This document shows positions 46,501-59,308 of a stretch of DNA of 64,000 nt, piece by piece. A model generated the notes under the pieces. It saw nothing but the letters and a program-made list of their open reading frames with translations, made no database searches and was not told where the DNA came from. The position numbers and the translations under genes are program-made. Location: NCBI GenBank assembly GCA_022575985.1, contig JAKSXM010000007.1, positions 3,102,501 through 3,166,500 on the forward strand. Direction: 5' to 3'. How positions within the stretch are numbered: the stretch's first letter is position 1; each line of letters opens with the position of its first letter. This DNA comes from Anagrus nilaparvatae (taxonomy: Eukaryota; Arthropoda; Insecta; Hymenoptera; Mymaridae).

Positions 46501-46635
46501 TTAGGGCACGCTTACATCAGCCTCGGTTGGGTTGAACTTAGAGATCTTAAGATATTTGACTAATTTAACACAAGTTTTTAATTTATATCAACTGAAAGAT
46601 TCAACTCAAACGAGATTGGAGTAAACGTACCCTAA
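46501..46635. mobile_element. Short MITE, 135 bp
   Basis: The termini TTAGGGCACGCTTAC and (from the right) TTAGGGTACGTTTAC are imperfect inverted repeats that continue with GGTTGGGTTGAA / CGTTTGAGTTGAA. The interior is noncoding. No clear target duplication. Confidence 0.5.
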
Positions 46636-49600
46636 GTTGGAGTTAGGAAAATATGCAACTGTAATCTGTATTGTAAGTTTTTTCTCATTTTTTCTCTAAA
46701 TCATAAAATTTGAAAAATTTAATTTTTTCTTCCATTATATTTAATAGATCCTAGAGCAGTCAAATATTATCAAGCTATTTCATTCTTTTGAATGCAACTT
46801 TATTATTTTTTAATAAAATTTCATATGAATGTAAATTAAACAATCGATCAATTTATGGATCTTTACTGGATGAGATAAAGTTAATTATTAATTAAGTAAA
46901 ATTTTATTATTGACTTAAGGTTAATTCAGAGTCTAAAAATTTAAAATTGTATATGAAAATAATTTAATATATATTTACTTTACAATAAGATTAACAGTTT
47001 TTGTTATTGGCTTTTCAGATTTTTTTTATTCGCTTGTATAGTTGAATTTTCCCTTTCGGTATTCTTAAAATAAAAAATATATGCTTATAAAATATAACGA
47101 ATTAAGAATATTAAATTATCTGATATACTATTTAATATACCCGTACAAAATCTTAGTTTGATATTTAAATTAAAAAATTTTTTAATAGGTTCAAGTCAAA
47201 ATAATTTTTCAATAATTAAGTACTAATTTATAACTGCTAATGAAAATTTTTTATAATTATTGTAAAACTTCATTTTTTAAATAAGAGACAAAAGTTATAA
47301 ATAAGTAGATAATAAATATATTAGGATAACTTAAAATTAAAAATCAACCTTCAGTTTAGACCCAAAAAACATTTAACTTAAAAAAATTTACATTATTTTT
47401 AATTCCAAAAATTTTAATTAGACAATGTCTTGATTCAGTAAAAATTATCTAAATCAACAACATTTCTAAAGACTATATTTACAAGTTTAGATATTTATCG
47501 TGACGAGATCATTATTCTTATATATATAGAACATGTGTTAAATGTGTGTGGAAGCTTTCGATTTTCAGTGTATATATCTAGAGAATATAATAGTGTATAA
47601 AGGTAACAGCCGTAAAATAACAACTGTGACATTAACGAGCTACTACTCTACTGTACTATGATCTTTTAAGTATTCAACATTAAACTTAAATTAAACTTAT
47701 TAAACAAACTTCACATTTTAGTTTTTTAGAAGTTTTTATTAATTATATGCAATTAAAAAAAATAAATTTTTAGTTAAGAGTGTAGATACTGAGATGTTAT
47801 GTTTTAAATTTACTGGAATTTCAATTTACAAAACAATTGATCTTTTGAATGGTTTTAAATTATAGCTGTTATTAACAAAGGAAAAAAAAACAAAAATAAA
47901 TTAAAAATCCAAGAATCATTAATTATATATGTGAAAAAAATTAGCAAAAATTCTTATAATTTTTTTTTTTTTAATTAGAAAATATAATTTAATTTAATTA
48001 AATTTAATTAAAGTTTTTTTTACAAAATAATAGTGATGTAACTGAATACCTAATTTTTAAAATCTATTGTTTTTTAAATAAATATTTATAATGTGCACAT
48101 GTGTTTTTTTTTAATGAATCACCAGGGTGCAGACTTTAATAATGCGAATGAGTTAATTTAATAATTTTAATTATTGAAAATTATGCATTTTTGGAGTGCT
48201 GGTTACATGATTGAAACATCAGAATGTAATTTTAAAAATGCCTAGTTTATAACGAATTTAAAGAAACTTTTTAATTTGAGGCTAAAAGTGAATTCAGGAA
48301 AAAAAATAAAAATAAAATATAAATAATTGAAATCCTCCTCCTGATTGAAAAATCCCAAATTAATCCATAATTTTCTTTTAAAAAAAATATTTGAAAAACT
48401 AATAAATCAAAATTATTACACAAAAAATATAAATGCATCACTTAAATATTCAAAACCCTAAAAAAGCTACCAACAAACATATTAAATCTGTGTAAATATT
48501 TTGCGAATATTTTGAATACATCACAAAGTAAGCTTAGAAACTATATCACACCTGTTACGCGTCTTTCATACACACTAATACATATATATCTCAATATATA
48601 AACGCATAAATATAAACCCAAAGAACCAAAGTCACGTACTTATTGGAATTTCATATATATATGAATATAGTTGTTGAGGTTTTGGAACTTATATTATGCA
48701 CTAATTCATATATACTTAGGTGAGGTCAGTTTATATACACATATTATATTATTAGGCTTTTGTGTCTTTGGACCTTTATTTACTCAAGCGAATATACAAA
48801 ATGTAAAAATATTTTACAATTTTTTTTTATGCATGTCAAACATGCAATCTGACTATTAAAAAAATTTTTATAAAATGTCCAACGAGGCGTATTTATTAAA
48901 AAATATTTTTATATTTTGTGAAAAAAAAAAATTTGTTTTCAAAAAAAAGATTTTAACTTTTAAAAAATTTATTTATAAAATATTTTTTTAGAGGTTATTT
49001 ACATTAAATATATGGAGGAATGATTTTAAATTTAAAAATAAAAAAATTATGTGGGTATGTATTATAAGCACTGTAGCGAGACAAGTTTATAACATCAAAT
49101 AACATATTTGTGTGTGTGTGTGTGTGTGTATGCATTTATAAGAAAGAAAAAAAAGGGCATTGTTCTCGGGCTCTCTATATATAAAAACTGCATAAAATCG
49201 TACATACAGTTTGGGCATACATAAATATGATTATATACAAGTACATTTTTGTACATACACGTACGTGTATATCAACAAAAAAAACGTTACAGTAGTGTGT
49301 GAGCTTTCAAGTTTTTTTCGTGCAATTGCTTATAAGTTGCAGCATACATAGTGCATCGGCCTCCTCAGTTGCGTCAAGGCCAACGCGAAAAATCCTCAAG
49401 TTAAATAAAATTGTAGTGGGGTAATTTTTTTTTGCGTTCGTTCCTCTCGATGAGAGTCGACGTCCACCTAACCGCCGAAAGCCCCTCTCTTTAAAAAAAA
49501 CACACATATATATCAATACAAGCACATAACATTCGCAATTCCTCACAGAGGCATTATCTATACTTCTTTGCCGGGCCGATCTCTTTTTCTCGAATCTTCG

Positions 49601-51445
49601 CCAAGACTTCTTTTCTTTTGCCGTGTCATCCTTTTATATTTTTCTCGGTTCCTCCACCCCTTTTTTTTTACCTTTATAATATAGTCAAGTAAGTAATGGG
49701 CCCCTTTGGAATCTACATTTTCCTTTTTTTTTATTGTCCTCTTTGGTTTTGTGCTTCTGATGTGACTCTTTGTTTTGTGGGCCTATAATACTGACTACGT
49801 AGGTCCTTATAATATAAAACTTAAGTTTTATACTCTGACTGGAAAGAATTATATTATGTTATATGGAGGGAGACCGGAATCTGGTTTTGCCCTAGGTCAT
49901 GGACGGCCAAACCACTGGGCAGTTTTTCTGCTTTTTTTTTCATTTTTTTAAGCATATATATAAGTAATGTATATTTTTTTATAACAAAAATTTTTATGTC
50001 TTAAAGGATTAAATATTTTTTGCTGTTTTTTTTGAAAAATATTAAAAATACTTTTGATGAAGAAATTTAAAGTTTCTATTACCAATTTGAATATTATAAA
50101 CGTATCATGAATTTGAAATAACGTTTGCATTAGACTGTGGAAAATGCTAAAACGTGAACAGACTATTAATTAAGATATTTATTGTTCGTGTTTTTCAGGC
50201 ATCGTATGCAATTGTAAGTGTTAAACAATTGTATCTGTACTGAAAATTGCTAAATTAAATTTTTTTTTACCATAAATTATTGGACTTGTTGTCAATTATA
50301 ATATCGGATTTTACAGTAATGTTTTGTGAAAATCAGTTGAAAATTTTGGATGTTAGAAATATTTTGAGATATTTTTTCATGAGAAAAAGTATTTAAATTG
50401 AATAGTATAAAGCATATTAACGAAATTATTGTATATATTATAATTTTGTAATGTCACTAATTTTAAGAAATTTCCAAATAACATTTTTTTAGCAAAAAAA
50501 AAAAAAAAAAATGTAAAAAAAATATTTTTTAAAAATAATAAAATTTTAATGTGAACAAAGAAACCATAATTTCATAACAATATTTAACTTTATTAATCGA
50601 TTGACCACGTAATTTACCAAGTATACTTTCACGCATATATAAGTTTAAAAATTAGGTCATCATACATGCATTAAAAAAAAAAAAAAAATTCTACTCCAAT
50701 ACTTTTATCATGTAAACTGTATCGAAATTTTCAAGTACTCTACAGAAACAGGGCTTTAAAAACTCTTGAGTTAAGATTCAAAAAATCTATTATGTTTATG
50801 AAAAATGTTATGTGAAGTGAGTAAATTTATTTGAGGTAATCAAATAAAATCTTAAATGTATAAAAATTATAACAATTTTATAATAAAAGTTATTTCAAAT
50901 TTATCGATTGAAAATATAGATTCAGGTAAATAATAATGAATTGTAAGTACGAATGACTAATAATAAAAATTAATTAATAGTAATGACTTAACCTAAACTT
51001 AATCGGTATAACCAGACGATAAATGGTCTTGTAAAGATCGAGGTTAAGATAAAAACCTGGGAATGATTTTTTCTAATTTTTAATATATATGGACGAAAAA
51101 TTGCAGAATTCATAATATAATTACAAATGTTATTCTAATAAATGTTTACTTGTAATAGTAAGAATGGAAAATTATTCCCAAAAAGCCAGTTAAAGCCTTA
51201 GTATATGAAAGAGAAAATTTAATTGTGCTTATTGTTAGTAAATAAATATATATATGCACACAATATAATTACTAATTACGTCTACCAGAATAAAAATGTT
51301 TGATAGCAAACAAGTGAAAAATTAAGGGAGATCGACATAACTATCAATTATTATATTCGATATTTGAGACATTTTCATTATACGCTGCAAAAAAGTTCTA
51401 CTTTCTTACTTTCGGGCGATCTTTTTTTCGCTCTTAATGAAAAAC
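46636..51445. other. Gene-free stretch with a less AT-rich, pyrimidine-rich region
   Basis: No gene supported. A GT microsatellite lies at 49110-49129. The region 49300-49900 is less AT-rich with several CpG-containing words and a pyrimidine-rich plus strand. Long minus-strand open frames there (49307-49546; 49552-49781) are rich in Lys/Arg/Glu and reflect the purine bias. It might be a promoter or 5' exon region of a gene outside the window. Confidence 0.35.
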
Positions 51446-51575
51446 TATGTGTTGAACACGGGAAAAAATGTAGGAATTTTTACTTTCAATGCTGTCTGAA
51501 CTCGTTCGCTACGCTCACTCGTGCATACAACTGCATTGAAAGACAAATCCTACTTTTTTTCCCTTGTTGAACAAA
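51446..51575. repeat. Palindromic element with ~45-bp arms
   Basis: The arms around GGGAAAAAATGTAGGAATTT (51462 onward) and its complement TCCTACTTTTTTTCCC (51547-51562) extend outward to GTTGAACA on both sides. The loop contains CTCGTTCGCTACGCTCACTC. Confidence 0.6.
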
Positions 51576-52163
51576 TAGATATTTTAGTACAAGTTACCCT
51601 ACAGAAAATATAATAAAGACTAAACACCAAAAAAAAAACGATTTTACGCCAATATAAAAATTGTTAAAAAGTTTATTATTTGAAAAATTAATTGTTGCTA
51701 AAATCAAAAATTAGTTCAAAAAAATTGTGCATCTAGGGCCAACCCTTATTAAAATTTAGCATTTTCACCAAATCGAAATTGCACCCTTTTCAATTCTTAT
51801 TTACTAATTTCTTAGACCTTAGATGAAGGCTATAATGATCATTCAATCTCAGCAACTTTGAAAATTCCCGGCTATTTTAGAGTAAAATAAAATAATAATT
51901 AAGTTTTGAGCAAAATAACTTTTTGAAAGAAGAACGTTTTTTCTGTACCAGGTAATACTCATAATTGCAATGAGATATTTAATATTGATCGGACACAATT
52001 TTGTTCTTATATTTTATACTTGAAAATAAAAAATGTAATAATATTTCAATAAGAAAACCTTCGTAGACAAGCACAGTGTCCACTAAAAACTTGCAATTGT
52101 AATGGATTATGAATATTATATAATTTAAAAAACAACTTTTAAATTTTTCTTTATTTGATTGTC

Positions 52164-52200
52164 TTTATATAGACTATGAAAGTCATTTCATTTGCGAGAA
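52164..52200 (-). promoter_or_regulatory. PSE-like element plus TATA box, site 5
   Basis: On the minus strand TTCTCGCAAATGAAAT (52200-52185, one mismatch to the other four) is followed after 13 bp by TATATAAA (52171-52164). Six T follow at 52132-52127, 39 bp after the TATA start, the same distance as at site 2. Confidence 0.6.
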
Positions 52201-53859
52201 AATTTTCTGAAAAATATAGTCGTACAATAAACATAAACTTTTAGCAATAATAAATTCAGTAATTTCGCCAGTATATATAAAAATCCATAATCCATTAGAG
52301 CAATTAAAATTAATGTGATCAAATCCAAAGCTAGATATTAAAAATCTTCGAAAAATCTTTAATAGTTATTTTATTCTAAAAAATAAATACAGGTATATTA
52401 AAAATAAAAAAAAAGTATAAAATAAAAAATAATTGATTGTTAAATAAAAAAATGAAGTTAAATAGAGATAAATAACTTTAATATACAATAATAAAAATAA
52501 TAATATACCAGTCGAACCGGCTATTAACCTATGTTTTCTTGATTTGATGATTCTTCATCTTGTCAATGAACAATGCGTATATCTTCACATATAAAAAAGT
52601 ATATTTATAACCGGATGGAATTCAGTTCAGGTGGCTTATCCTTTTTATTTATTTATTTATATCTAGGTAAAAAAAACTAGTAGTCGTTGTAGTAGTAGTT
52701 TAACTTCACTTTTGATTATTATAAATTATATATAAAGATCTTATTTTTATTTATGTTAAAAAATCAATTCTGTCAATAAAATACAGAGAAAAGTATGTTG
52801 TGTTTTGTGTAATCTTTAGATAATATCGTCAGATTTATTTTTATACAGGGGAAATACAGGAAAGTTTAATAAAGTTTCTATTTGACAAGGCTTATTTGTG
52901 TATGGAAAATCTGAAATTCTTATAAGATTTATTACTTTTTGGTATTCAAATACTCTAGCGGTTAAAATTTATTTTTAGTTTTAATAACCCGCATTTCTTA
53001 TCATCTGAACGAAGAATGGTGGTGCATGACTAAAATTTGGTCCTAATATAAACGCAATCATAAAATTTTCCAAGGGCTCAATTATAGAAGATTCTTTTTA
53101 ATAAAAAAAATTAAAAATCTATGCTAATTCACCCCGTAATCCACTACGATTCTTAACAAGAGTAAATATACTGTATTGCAATTATTATAATTAAATAAAC
53201 TTTCGTGTATTATAACATCGCCAAACATGACGTCTCATATGGGTAAGACAATGTTTACCTACAAACTAAAACTTTATGATTTGTAAATTAATTAACTCCT
53301 ATATAACGAAACACAAATATCAATTAATATAATTTGAAAATCCACATTTAATCAGAAAAAAAAATCAGTAGCGGCTTATTTTGTGTATTGAAAAAAAATG
53401 TTGTTTTAACATAAAATGAAAATGATCATATACACAGTCTAAATAAAGTATGCAGTGCATGCATGTATGTTTAAAAAAGTGCATTTTTTACTCTAATAGT
53501 ACAGAGTGCAAAGACCCGAAAGGAGCGTTCGACGTTTCGTCGGTCCCCACCCAAGGACTTATAGTTTGTCTGATGCATTTCCCTTTGACCAAAAGCCGGC
53601 TTGTGTTTTATAGGGATAAATATACTGCACAATTTTATGCACACGTTAATCTCTATACATACTTAAAAAACGCTGCCAAGTGATTGGCACTATGGTTCCT
53701 CATTAACAATAGCAAAATATTTATAATGGTCTATTTTATCTAATAAAAATTATAATTTGAGATATCAGTATTTCATAAAAAAAAAGTTAAATACCGTATT
53801 TTATAAGAAAAAAAATGTTGCTGTGATTTAATGTTTTTTATTTAACAAATTTTTAGAAA
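52201..53859. other. Gene-free stretch
   Basis: No gene supported. At 53668-53735 a block (GCTGCCAAGTGATTGGCACTA, then GGTTCCTCATTAACAATAG) resembles the spacer of the IR duplication near 9273-9335. It leads into the satellite that follows. Confidence 0.35.
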
Positions 53860-55234
53860 AAAATTTTCAATAAACTAGGTATTACACTTAAAAAAAAAAC
53901 AATATTACAGATTTTTTAATTTTTATGTTTTATTAATATTGAGAAAAAAATTTTGAAAAAATTCGGTATCAGATCCAAAAAATTACTATGAATAAGTTTT
54001 CTAAAACTATTACTCTCATAGAAATTAATTAGGTACTACGTCCGAACAAAAAAAAAATTTGGTATTCTTTGTATTTTTTTGTGAAAAAAATTTTGGGAAA
54101 AAAATTTTCAAAAAATTAATTATCAGATTTGAGATATCGAGTAAAAACCATACTTTCAAATATAAGTACTTTTATGGAAATAAATGAGATATTACACCTA
54201 AATTAAAAAAAAAAAAAAGTATTTTGAAATCTCTTGATGAAAAAATTTTTGAAAAAAAAATTAGATCTTAATTCCATAATGGTTGTTAAATACCACCGAT
54301 TGCAAAATTTTCAAATATTAGTACTTTCATGGAATTAAAGGAAGTATTACACTAAAAAAAAAAAAAATATTACAGATTTTTTAATTTTTTTGATTTTTTA
54401 ATTTTGAGAAAAAAATTTTGGAAAAAATTAAGTTTCAGGTCCAAAAAATTACTATAAACGATATTTCTAAAACTAGTACTCTCATAGAAATCAATTAGGT
54501 ACTACATCCAAAAATAAAAAAAAATTAAGTTTTTTTTGTATTTTTTTGTGAAAAAAATTTTGAGAAAAAAATTTTCAAAAAATTAGTTATCAGATTCGAG
54601 ATATCGAGTAAAAATCGTACTTTCAAATATAAGTACTTTCATGGAAATAAATTAGGTATTACATCCAAATTAAAAAAAAAAAAAAATAGTTTGAGATTTT
54701 TTGATGAAAAAATTTTGGAAAAAAAAATTAGGTCTTAATTCCATAATGGTTGTGAAATATCACCGGTTACAATATTTTCAGATATTCGTACTTTCATAGA
54801 AAAAAATTAAGTATTACGTCCTAAAAAAAAAAAAATTTTGGCATTTTTTGTATTTTTTGGCAACAAAAATTTTGAGAAAAAAATTTTAAAAAAATTAAGT
54901 ATCAGATCCAAAAAAATGCTATAAACGATATTTCTAAAACTAGTACTTCCACAGAAATAAATTAAGTACTGCGTCCGTAAAGACAAAAAAAATTGGTATT
55001 TTTTGTATTTTTTTATGAAAAAAATTTTGGGAAAAAAATTTTCAAAAAATTAGTTACCAGATTCGAGATATCGAGTAAAAATCGTACTTTCAAATATAGG
55101 TACTTTCGTGGAAATAAATGAGGTATTACATCCAAATTAAAAAAAAAAAAAAGTAGTTTGAGATTTTTTGATGAAAAAATTTTTGAAAAAAAAATTAGGT
55201 CTTAATTCCATAATGGTTGTGAAATTTCACCGGT

Positions 55235-55235
<1 letters not shown>
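53860..55235. repeat. Satellite with higher-order structure (155-bp monomers, 467-bp units)
   Basis: A recurring block (AGGTATTAC.TCC and variants) starts at 53877, 54031, 54186, 54341, 54497, 54654, 54809, 54964 and 55121, giving spacings of 154-157 bp. Adjacent monomers differ, but every third is very similar: GAGATATCGAGTAAAAA recurs at 54131, 54598 and 55065, exactly 467 bp apart. This is a three-monomer higher-order repeat, present about 2.9 times. Confidence 0.85.

Positions 55236-55243
<8 letters not shown>

Positions 55244-55294
<51 letters not shown>
55244..55294. repeat. CA microsatellite
   Basis: About 25 CA units directly abut the end of the satellite. The His/Thr and Cys/Val runs in overlapping frames are translations of it. 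Confidence 0.95.
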
Positions 55295-55298
<4 letters not shown>

Positions 55299-56716
55299 TA
55301 CTTTTTTTAAAAACCGGTTTTTTAGCTTCCTGAGGTCCCAAAACGTGCTTATATGCCAAAAAATCAAAAATCAAAATTTCATCTATCACAAAGGTTCCTC
55401 TATGAGGAACCAAAATATTTTTTTTCAGTTTTTTATCATGAAAAATATTTAATTTTTTTGAGATTGAAAAAATTTTTATCATTGAAAAAAAATGATAATT
55501 AGTAAAATGGACACACCCAAGGGCAATTCTGGAATTTTTTTTCTTACTTTTATAAAAGTGCATAAAAAATGATTTTCAATCCAAATGTTTCAGAGTGTAC
55601 AACACTTGCACACAAAAAGTACACACATTAAAAAAAAAACTCGAATGTAAAAAAAAAAATTTTATATATGTGTGTGTGTGTAATTTACAATCACATATTT
55701 ACAGTCTTCTCAAATACTTTATTTTTTTTTATGCAGGGAAAAGCGTCATCGATTGATTTGCTCGAGTCATTGCACTATACACAGTTTAAAAAATTTTTTT
55801 TGCAGGTGGGGATGTTAAAAAAAAAATACTCTGGACTAGCAACATATTTCAAAAGGCTTTTCAAGAGAATAATATTTTTTCAAACACTCGATTATATACA
55901 TACTTTTCTTTTATTTATCTTCTTCTCTCTCTCTCGTTTTCTCTCTTTTTGTAATTTTTTGTATAAACAAAATATTTTATATTTGATTAAAATTTAAATT
56001 AATTAATTTTTTCTCTCAATATTATTAGTCATATTTTTTATTGAAAGATTTCAAAAAAAAAATTATTGTATTAAAAAATGTGCGTGAGAAAAAGTATAAT
56101 TTGGTTTTCGAAGTCTTTCTATTGTGTTGAAATAAACAATGAAAACAAAACAACACAAAAAAAGAGCTTATGTATTTATAATAATAATGTATTTATGAAT
56201 GTACGTGTACATGGTACAATTTATGCCAATTTAAAATGGTTAAAAAATATGAAATATTATTTTTTTTCTTTCTTTTTTTATACTTGTTTTTAAATATTTT
56301 TTGTGGAAAAAAAAATGTAAAATTGAATTTTTTGCAATTTTCTGTTTTTATACTTTAAAATTTACAAAAATATTATTTTTCAAGGTTAGATGTTTTGTTT
56401 AATATTTTAAAATTTTTGTAATTTTTGAAGCAAAAACGATAAAATTTGCAAATAAACAAAAAAAAATAAAATTTATATTAAAAATGTAAAACTCCATATA
56501 AATGTAAATAAAATTTTATAACTTTTTTATTTGTATAAAAAAAGTGTAATAAAAAAAGTAACTATGACTAATACAAAAAAAATGAAGTCACAACGTACAG
56601 CATAGTGTGCAAGATCAGTAACAAAATAAAGGCAACGAATTAGAACGAGGGACTTTTGAATGGGACCAAAAAGTGGGCGCGCCTATTACTGTTACACTAT
56701 TTCAATTCCTTTTTAA
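55295..56716. other. Gene-free stretch
   Basis: No gene supported. A small palindrome GGTTCCTCTATGAGGAACC lies at about 55391-55409. Confidence 0.4.
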
Positions 56717-56718
56717 TA

Positions 56719-58749
56719 GTATGGGGCAGAAGGCTTTAGACCCAAATATTTTTATTACCACTTTTTTCTGCATTCATTGGTATTTTGGAATCTAGTTTTG
56801 TATGTTTAATAAAAACGCAATAAAATGAAAAATTGTCTAGGGAAATATTTCGCCCCCCCCTGCCCCATCTCATGGGGTATCAACCAAAATCAAAAAAAAA
56901 TACTTCGATCGTATTAATTAGACAATTTTAAGAAAAAAACTTCCTCACAACTTTTTGTGAAAATGCTTTCCCTAAGAGTTATGGTGAGTAGAAAACTGCG
57001 ATTTTCACCCCTCAAACAACGTGTTTTGGATTCGTTTTTCTTTTATAACTCAGAAACTATTTTTCTTAGAAAGAAGTTTGATAGCTTAATCGAAAGATCA
57101 ATGAAAAAGGAATCATTTTTTAATTTATTTTATTTACATTGACCACTGTTGAAGCGATTATAGCCCATAGTAGGTGGCGCTGTACTTGACAACATACCGA
57201 TAATTAGTCTTTTTCCTTAATTTTCGTAAAACCAGTAAATTTTAGGCAAAATTTTTGTTCTTCTTTTTTTGTAAAGCCTAAAATTATCTTGAATTTGAGA
57301 TCAATTAGAGGTTTATAGCATTAATAGAAAAAAAGTTATGACCAAATTAAATTTTTTTTTTGCCTTTAATTTTAAAAAGGGTGACTCTGGGGGGATGAAG
57401 GAAAACTAAGATAGCAAAAATCTAATAGGGATTAATGTATCATATATTCATTAATATTTCCACAAATTTTCGTTGCATCACATGCTCTATTTTTTGATCT
57501 ATACTATTGCAATGCTTCAAAAACGTGCTATTTCTGAGACGAATTTTCAGTTTCTGGAAAATTTTGGGGAAAATATTCAATTTAAAGATAAATGTTATAA
57601 CCAAGCTTTTAAAGGCCAATTTTCCGAACAATTTTATTTTTATTTTATTTTTTTACTCCCTCCTCATAAGGAAATATAACCGTTCAAAGCAATTTGATGA
57701 AATTAAATTCACCCCTTTTATTTAAATTTTCACTATTTTCCTTATACTAAAAGTAATAATTTTCACATTGAATTTTTTGGCGATTACGCACACTTCAAAA
57801 TTCATGTTTTTTTATTTTCATATCTTGACCCAAAAAAAAATTATAGCCAAAAAACCAAAAATTTTTTTAATAGATATATTAAAGCAAAAGAAACGCACAC
57901 ATTTTTTTTCAAAAACAATGAATTTTTGTAATGTGACCGTTATGATTATAAAAATTTTAATTTTATTTACTTTCGATTACATTTTTCTATGAAAAACAAT
58001 AAATTTTTTTTTACTTTTTCAAGCAAGGACCAGAAAAAATAAAAATTTTAGAATACTGTTTATAGTTACAAGTTAGAGTTCTTAATGGGCTGTAAAAATT
58101 TGGTGACATGTGTTTTTTAAAGGTTTTATATATATAATTAATTAAATAAATAAAATAAGGCAATTAATAATTGTGTACAAAATTTTCATATTTTAAATAC
58201 ACAATTTTCATATACGCTTGACCCTAATCCTGATCGTTATCCTTAAAAACCACTTACTTTTAAATATGCAACGTAAATTGCACATTTTGCCCTTAAGGGC
58301 TAACCTTTTTGCCCATATTTTTCAGACCATGTAATTTAAATACAGAACTTTTATTACACTCCTGATTGCTATTCTTAAAAACCGCTAATATTTAAATTAC
58401 ATTAATATACAACGTAAATTGCATATTTTGCCCTTCAAACTTGCCCTTTTTGACCCTTAAAACTAAAATATTTTTAGTTTTGGAAATAAATTAACTTAAT
58501 CTTTAAGATTTACTAAAAATTACTACCCATAAACAACGATTTCAATTATTCAATTCCAACTATACTTTTTTATCGCAGTTTTTGCTCATTTTGTGCCCAT
58601 AAAAGGGCAAATAATTTAGATCATGCTCTAAAATGTTATTGCGAATTTTCTAAATATTCATACGAACAATTTAAGCTATTAAAACCGAAAATCCACCCAT
58701 TAATAAATTTTCAGTGGGTTTTCAAAAATAAAGGTCTTCTGCCCCATAC
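56719..58749. mobile_element. Possible 2-kb TIR element without a gene
   Basis: GTATGGGGCAGAAG at 56719 recurs perfectly inverted at the right end (CTTCTGCCCCATAC, ending 58749), with TA on both outer sides (56717-56718, 58750-58751). Inside are a C/G run, AT-rich DNA, a partial internal duplication (ACGTAAATTGCA.ATTTTGCCCTT near 58270 and 58408), and a fragment related to repeat R. No transposase is visible, so it is non-autonomous, composite or a coincidence of short repeats. Confidence 0.45.
57507..57640 (+). pseudogene. Distant relative of the repeat-R 66-codon frame
   Basis: The frame beginning MLQKRAISETNFQFLENFGE and continuing with KCYNQAFKGQFSE aligns by eye with MLQKRA...LE..G..I...CYKIGFLG.FPNN of repeat R. 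At DNA level CTTCAAAAACGTGC, AATGTTATAA and TTTTCC are shared. The similarity is weak but ordered, suggesting an older family member. Confidence 0.35.
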
Positions 58750-59053
58750 TATAAGGATAATAATAAGAATAAAGAATAAGAAGAAGAAGAAGACAAACAC
58801 AAATAAAAAAGTAAAAACTGGGCCACACCCTGGACCTACCCTAAATTCTATTTTTAAGTTCTCTCCCCACTTTTGCCAAGTCTGATTCTTTTATAAAAAA
58901 AAACTTGTGTTATTCACTAATAAAATGCTTTCGCTTTCTCGGCCATTTCTCTTTCGCATCTTTATTATCTTTACTTGGTTTTTTTTTTTCAAACAATTTA
59001 TTTTTTAATTGGTAATTTTTTACCATTGATATTGAATTATTAGGGCAATATTG

Positions 59054-59308
59054 CAGGCACGTATCCAGAAATTTTTTTTGGAGTGGCCAAAAAATTTTGG
59101 GGAGAGGGCAGAGCCTAATTTTACTTATGATTTAAAATTGTTTAGTAACAATCGAAATTTAATTGCTTTTTATTTTAAATTGTTTAAAAGTTATATTTCT
59201 TAATAAGCAATTAAAAATTTTTGAAAATAGGGCTAAAAATATTCACATTTTTAATAAAAATTTACATTTCGGGCGATGCCCCCCCCCCCCTCTCTGGATT
59301 CGTGCCTG
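59054..59308. mobile_element. hAT-like MITE
   Basis: The ends CAGGCACGTATCCAGA and (inverted) CAGGCACGAATCCAGA are near-perfect. The outer flanks share only TATTG (59049-59053, 59309-59313), shorter than the usual 8-bp hAT duplication. Subterminal G and C runs resemble the MITE at 23780-23946. No coding content. Confidence 0.65.

Noticed and set aside
49552..49781. Minus-strand open frame of about 74 codons, Lys/Arg/Glu-rich (GWRNREKYKRMTRQ and similar)
   Set aside because: The strand is purine-rich, which suppresses stop codons. It has no ATG at its start, no domain and no supported splice structure.
53860..55235. CRISPR-like array
   Set aside because: Units are contiguous ~155-bp monomers without unique spacers, in a eukaryotic context; it is a satellite.
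55168..55563. Frames with Thr-His and Cys-Val runs on both strands
   Set aside because: They are read from the CA microsatellite at 55244-55294.
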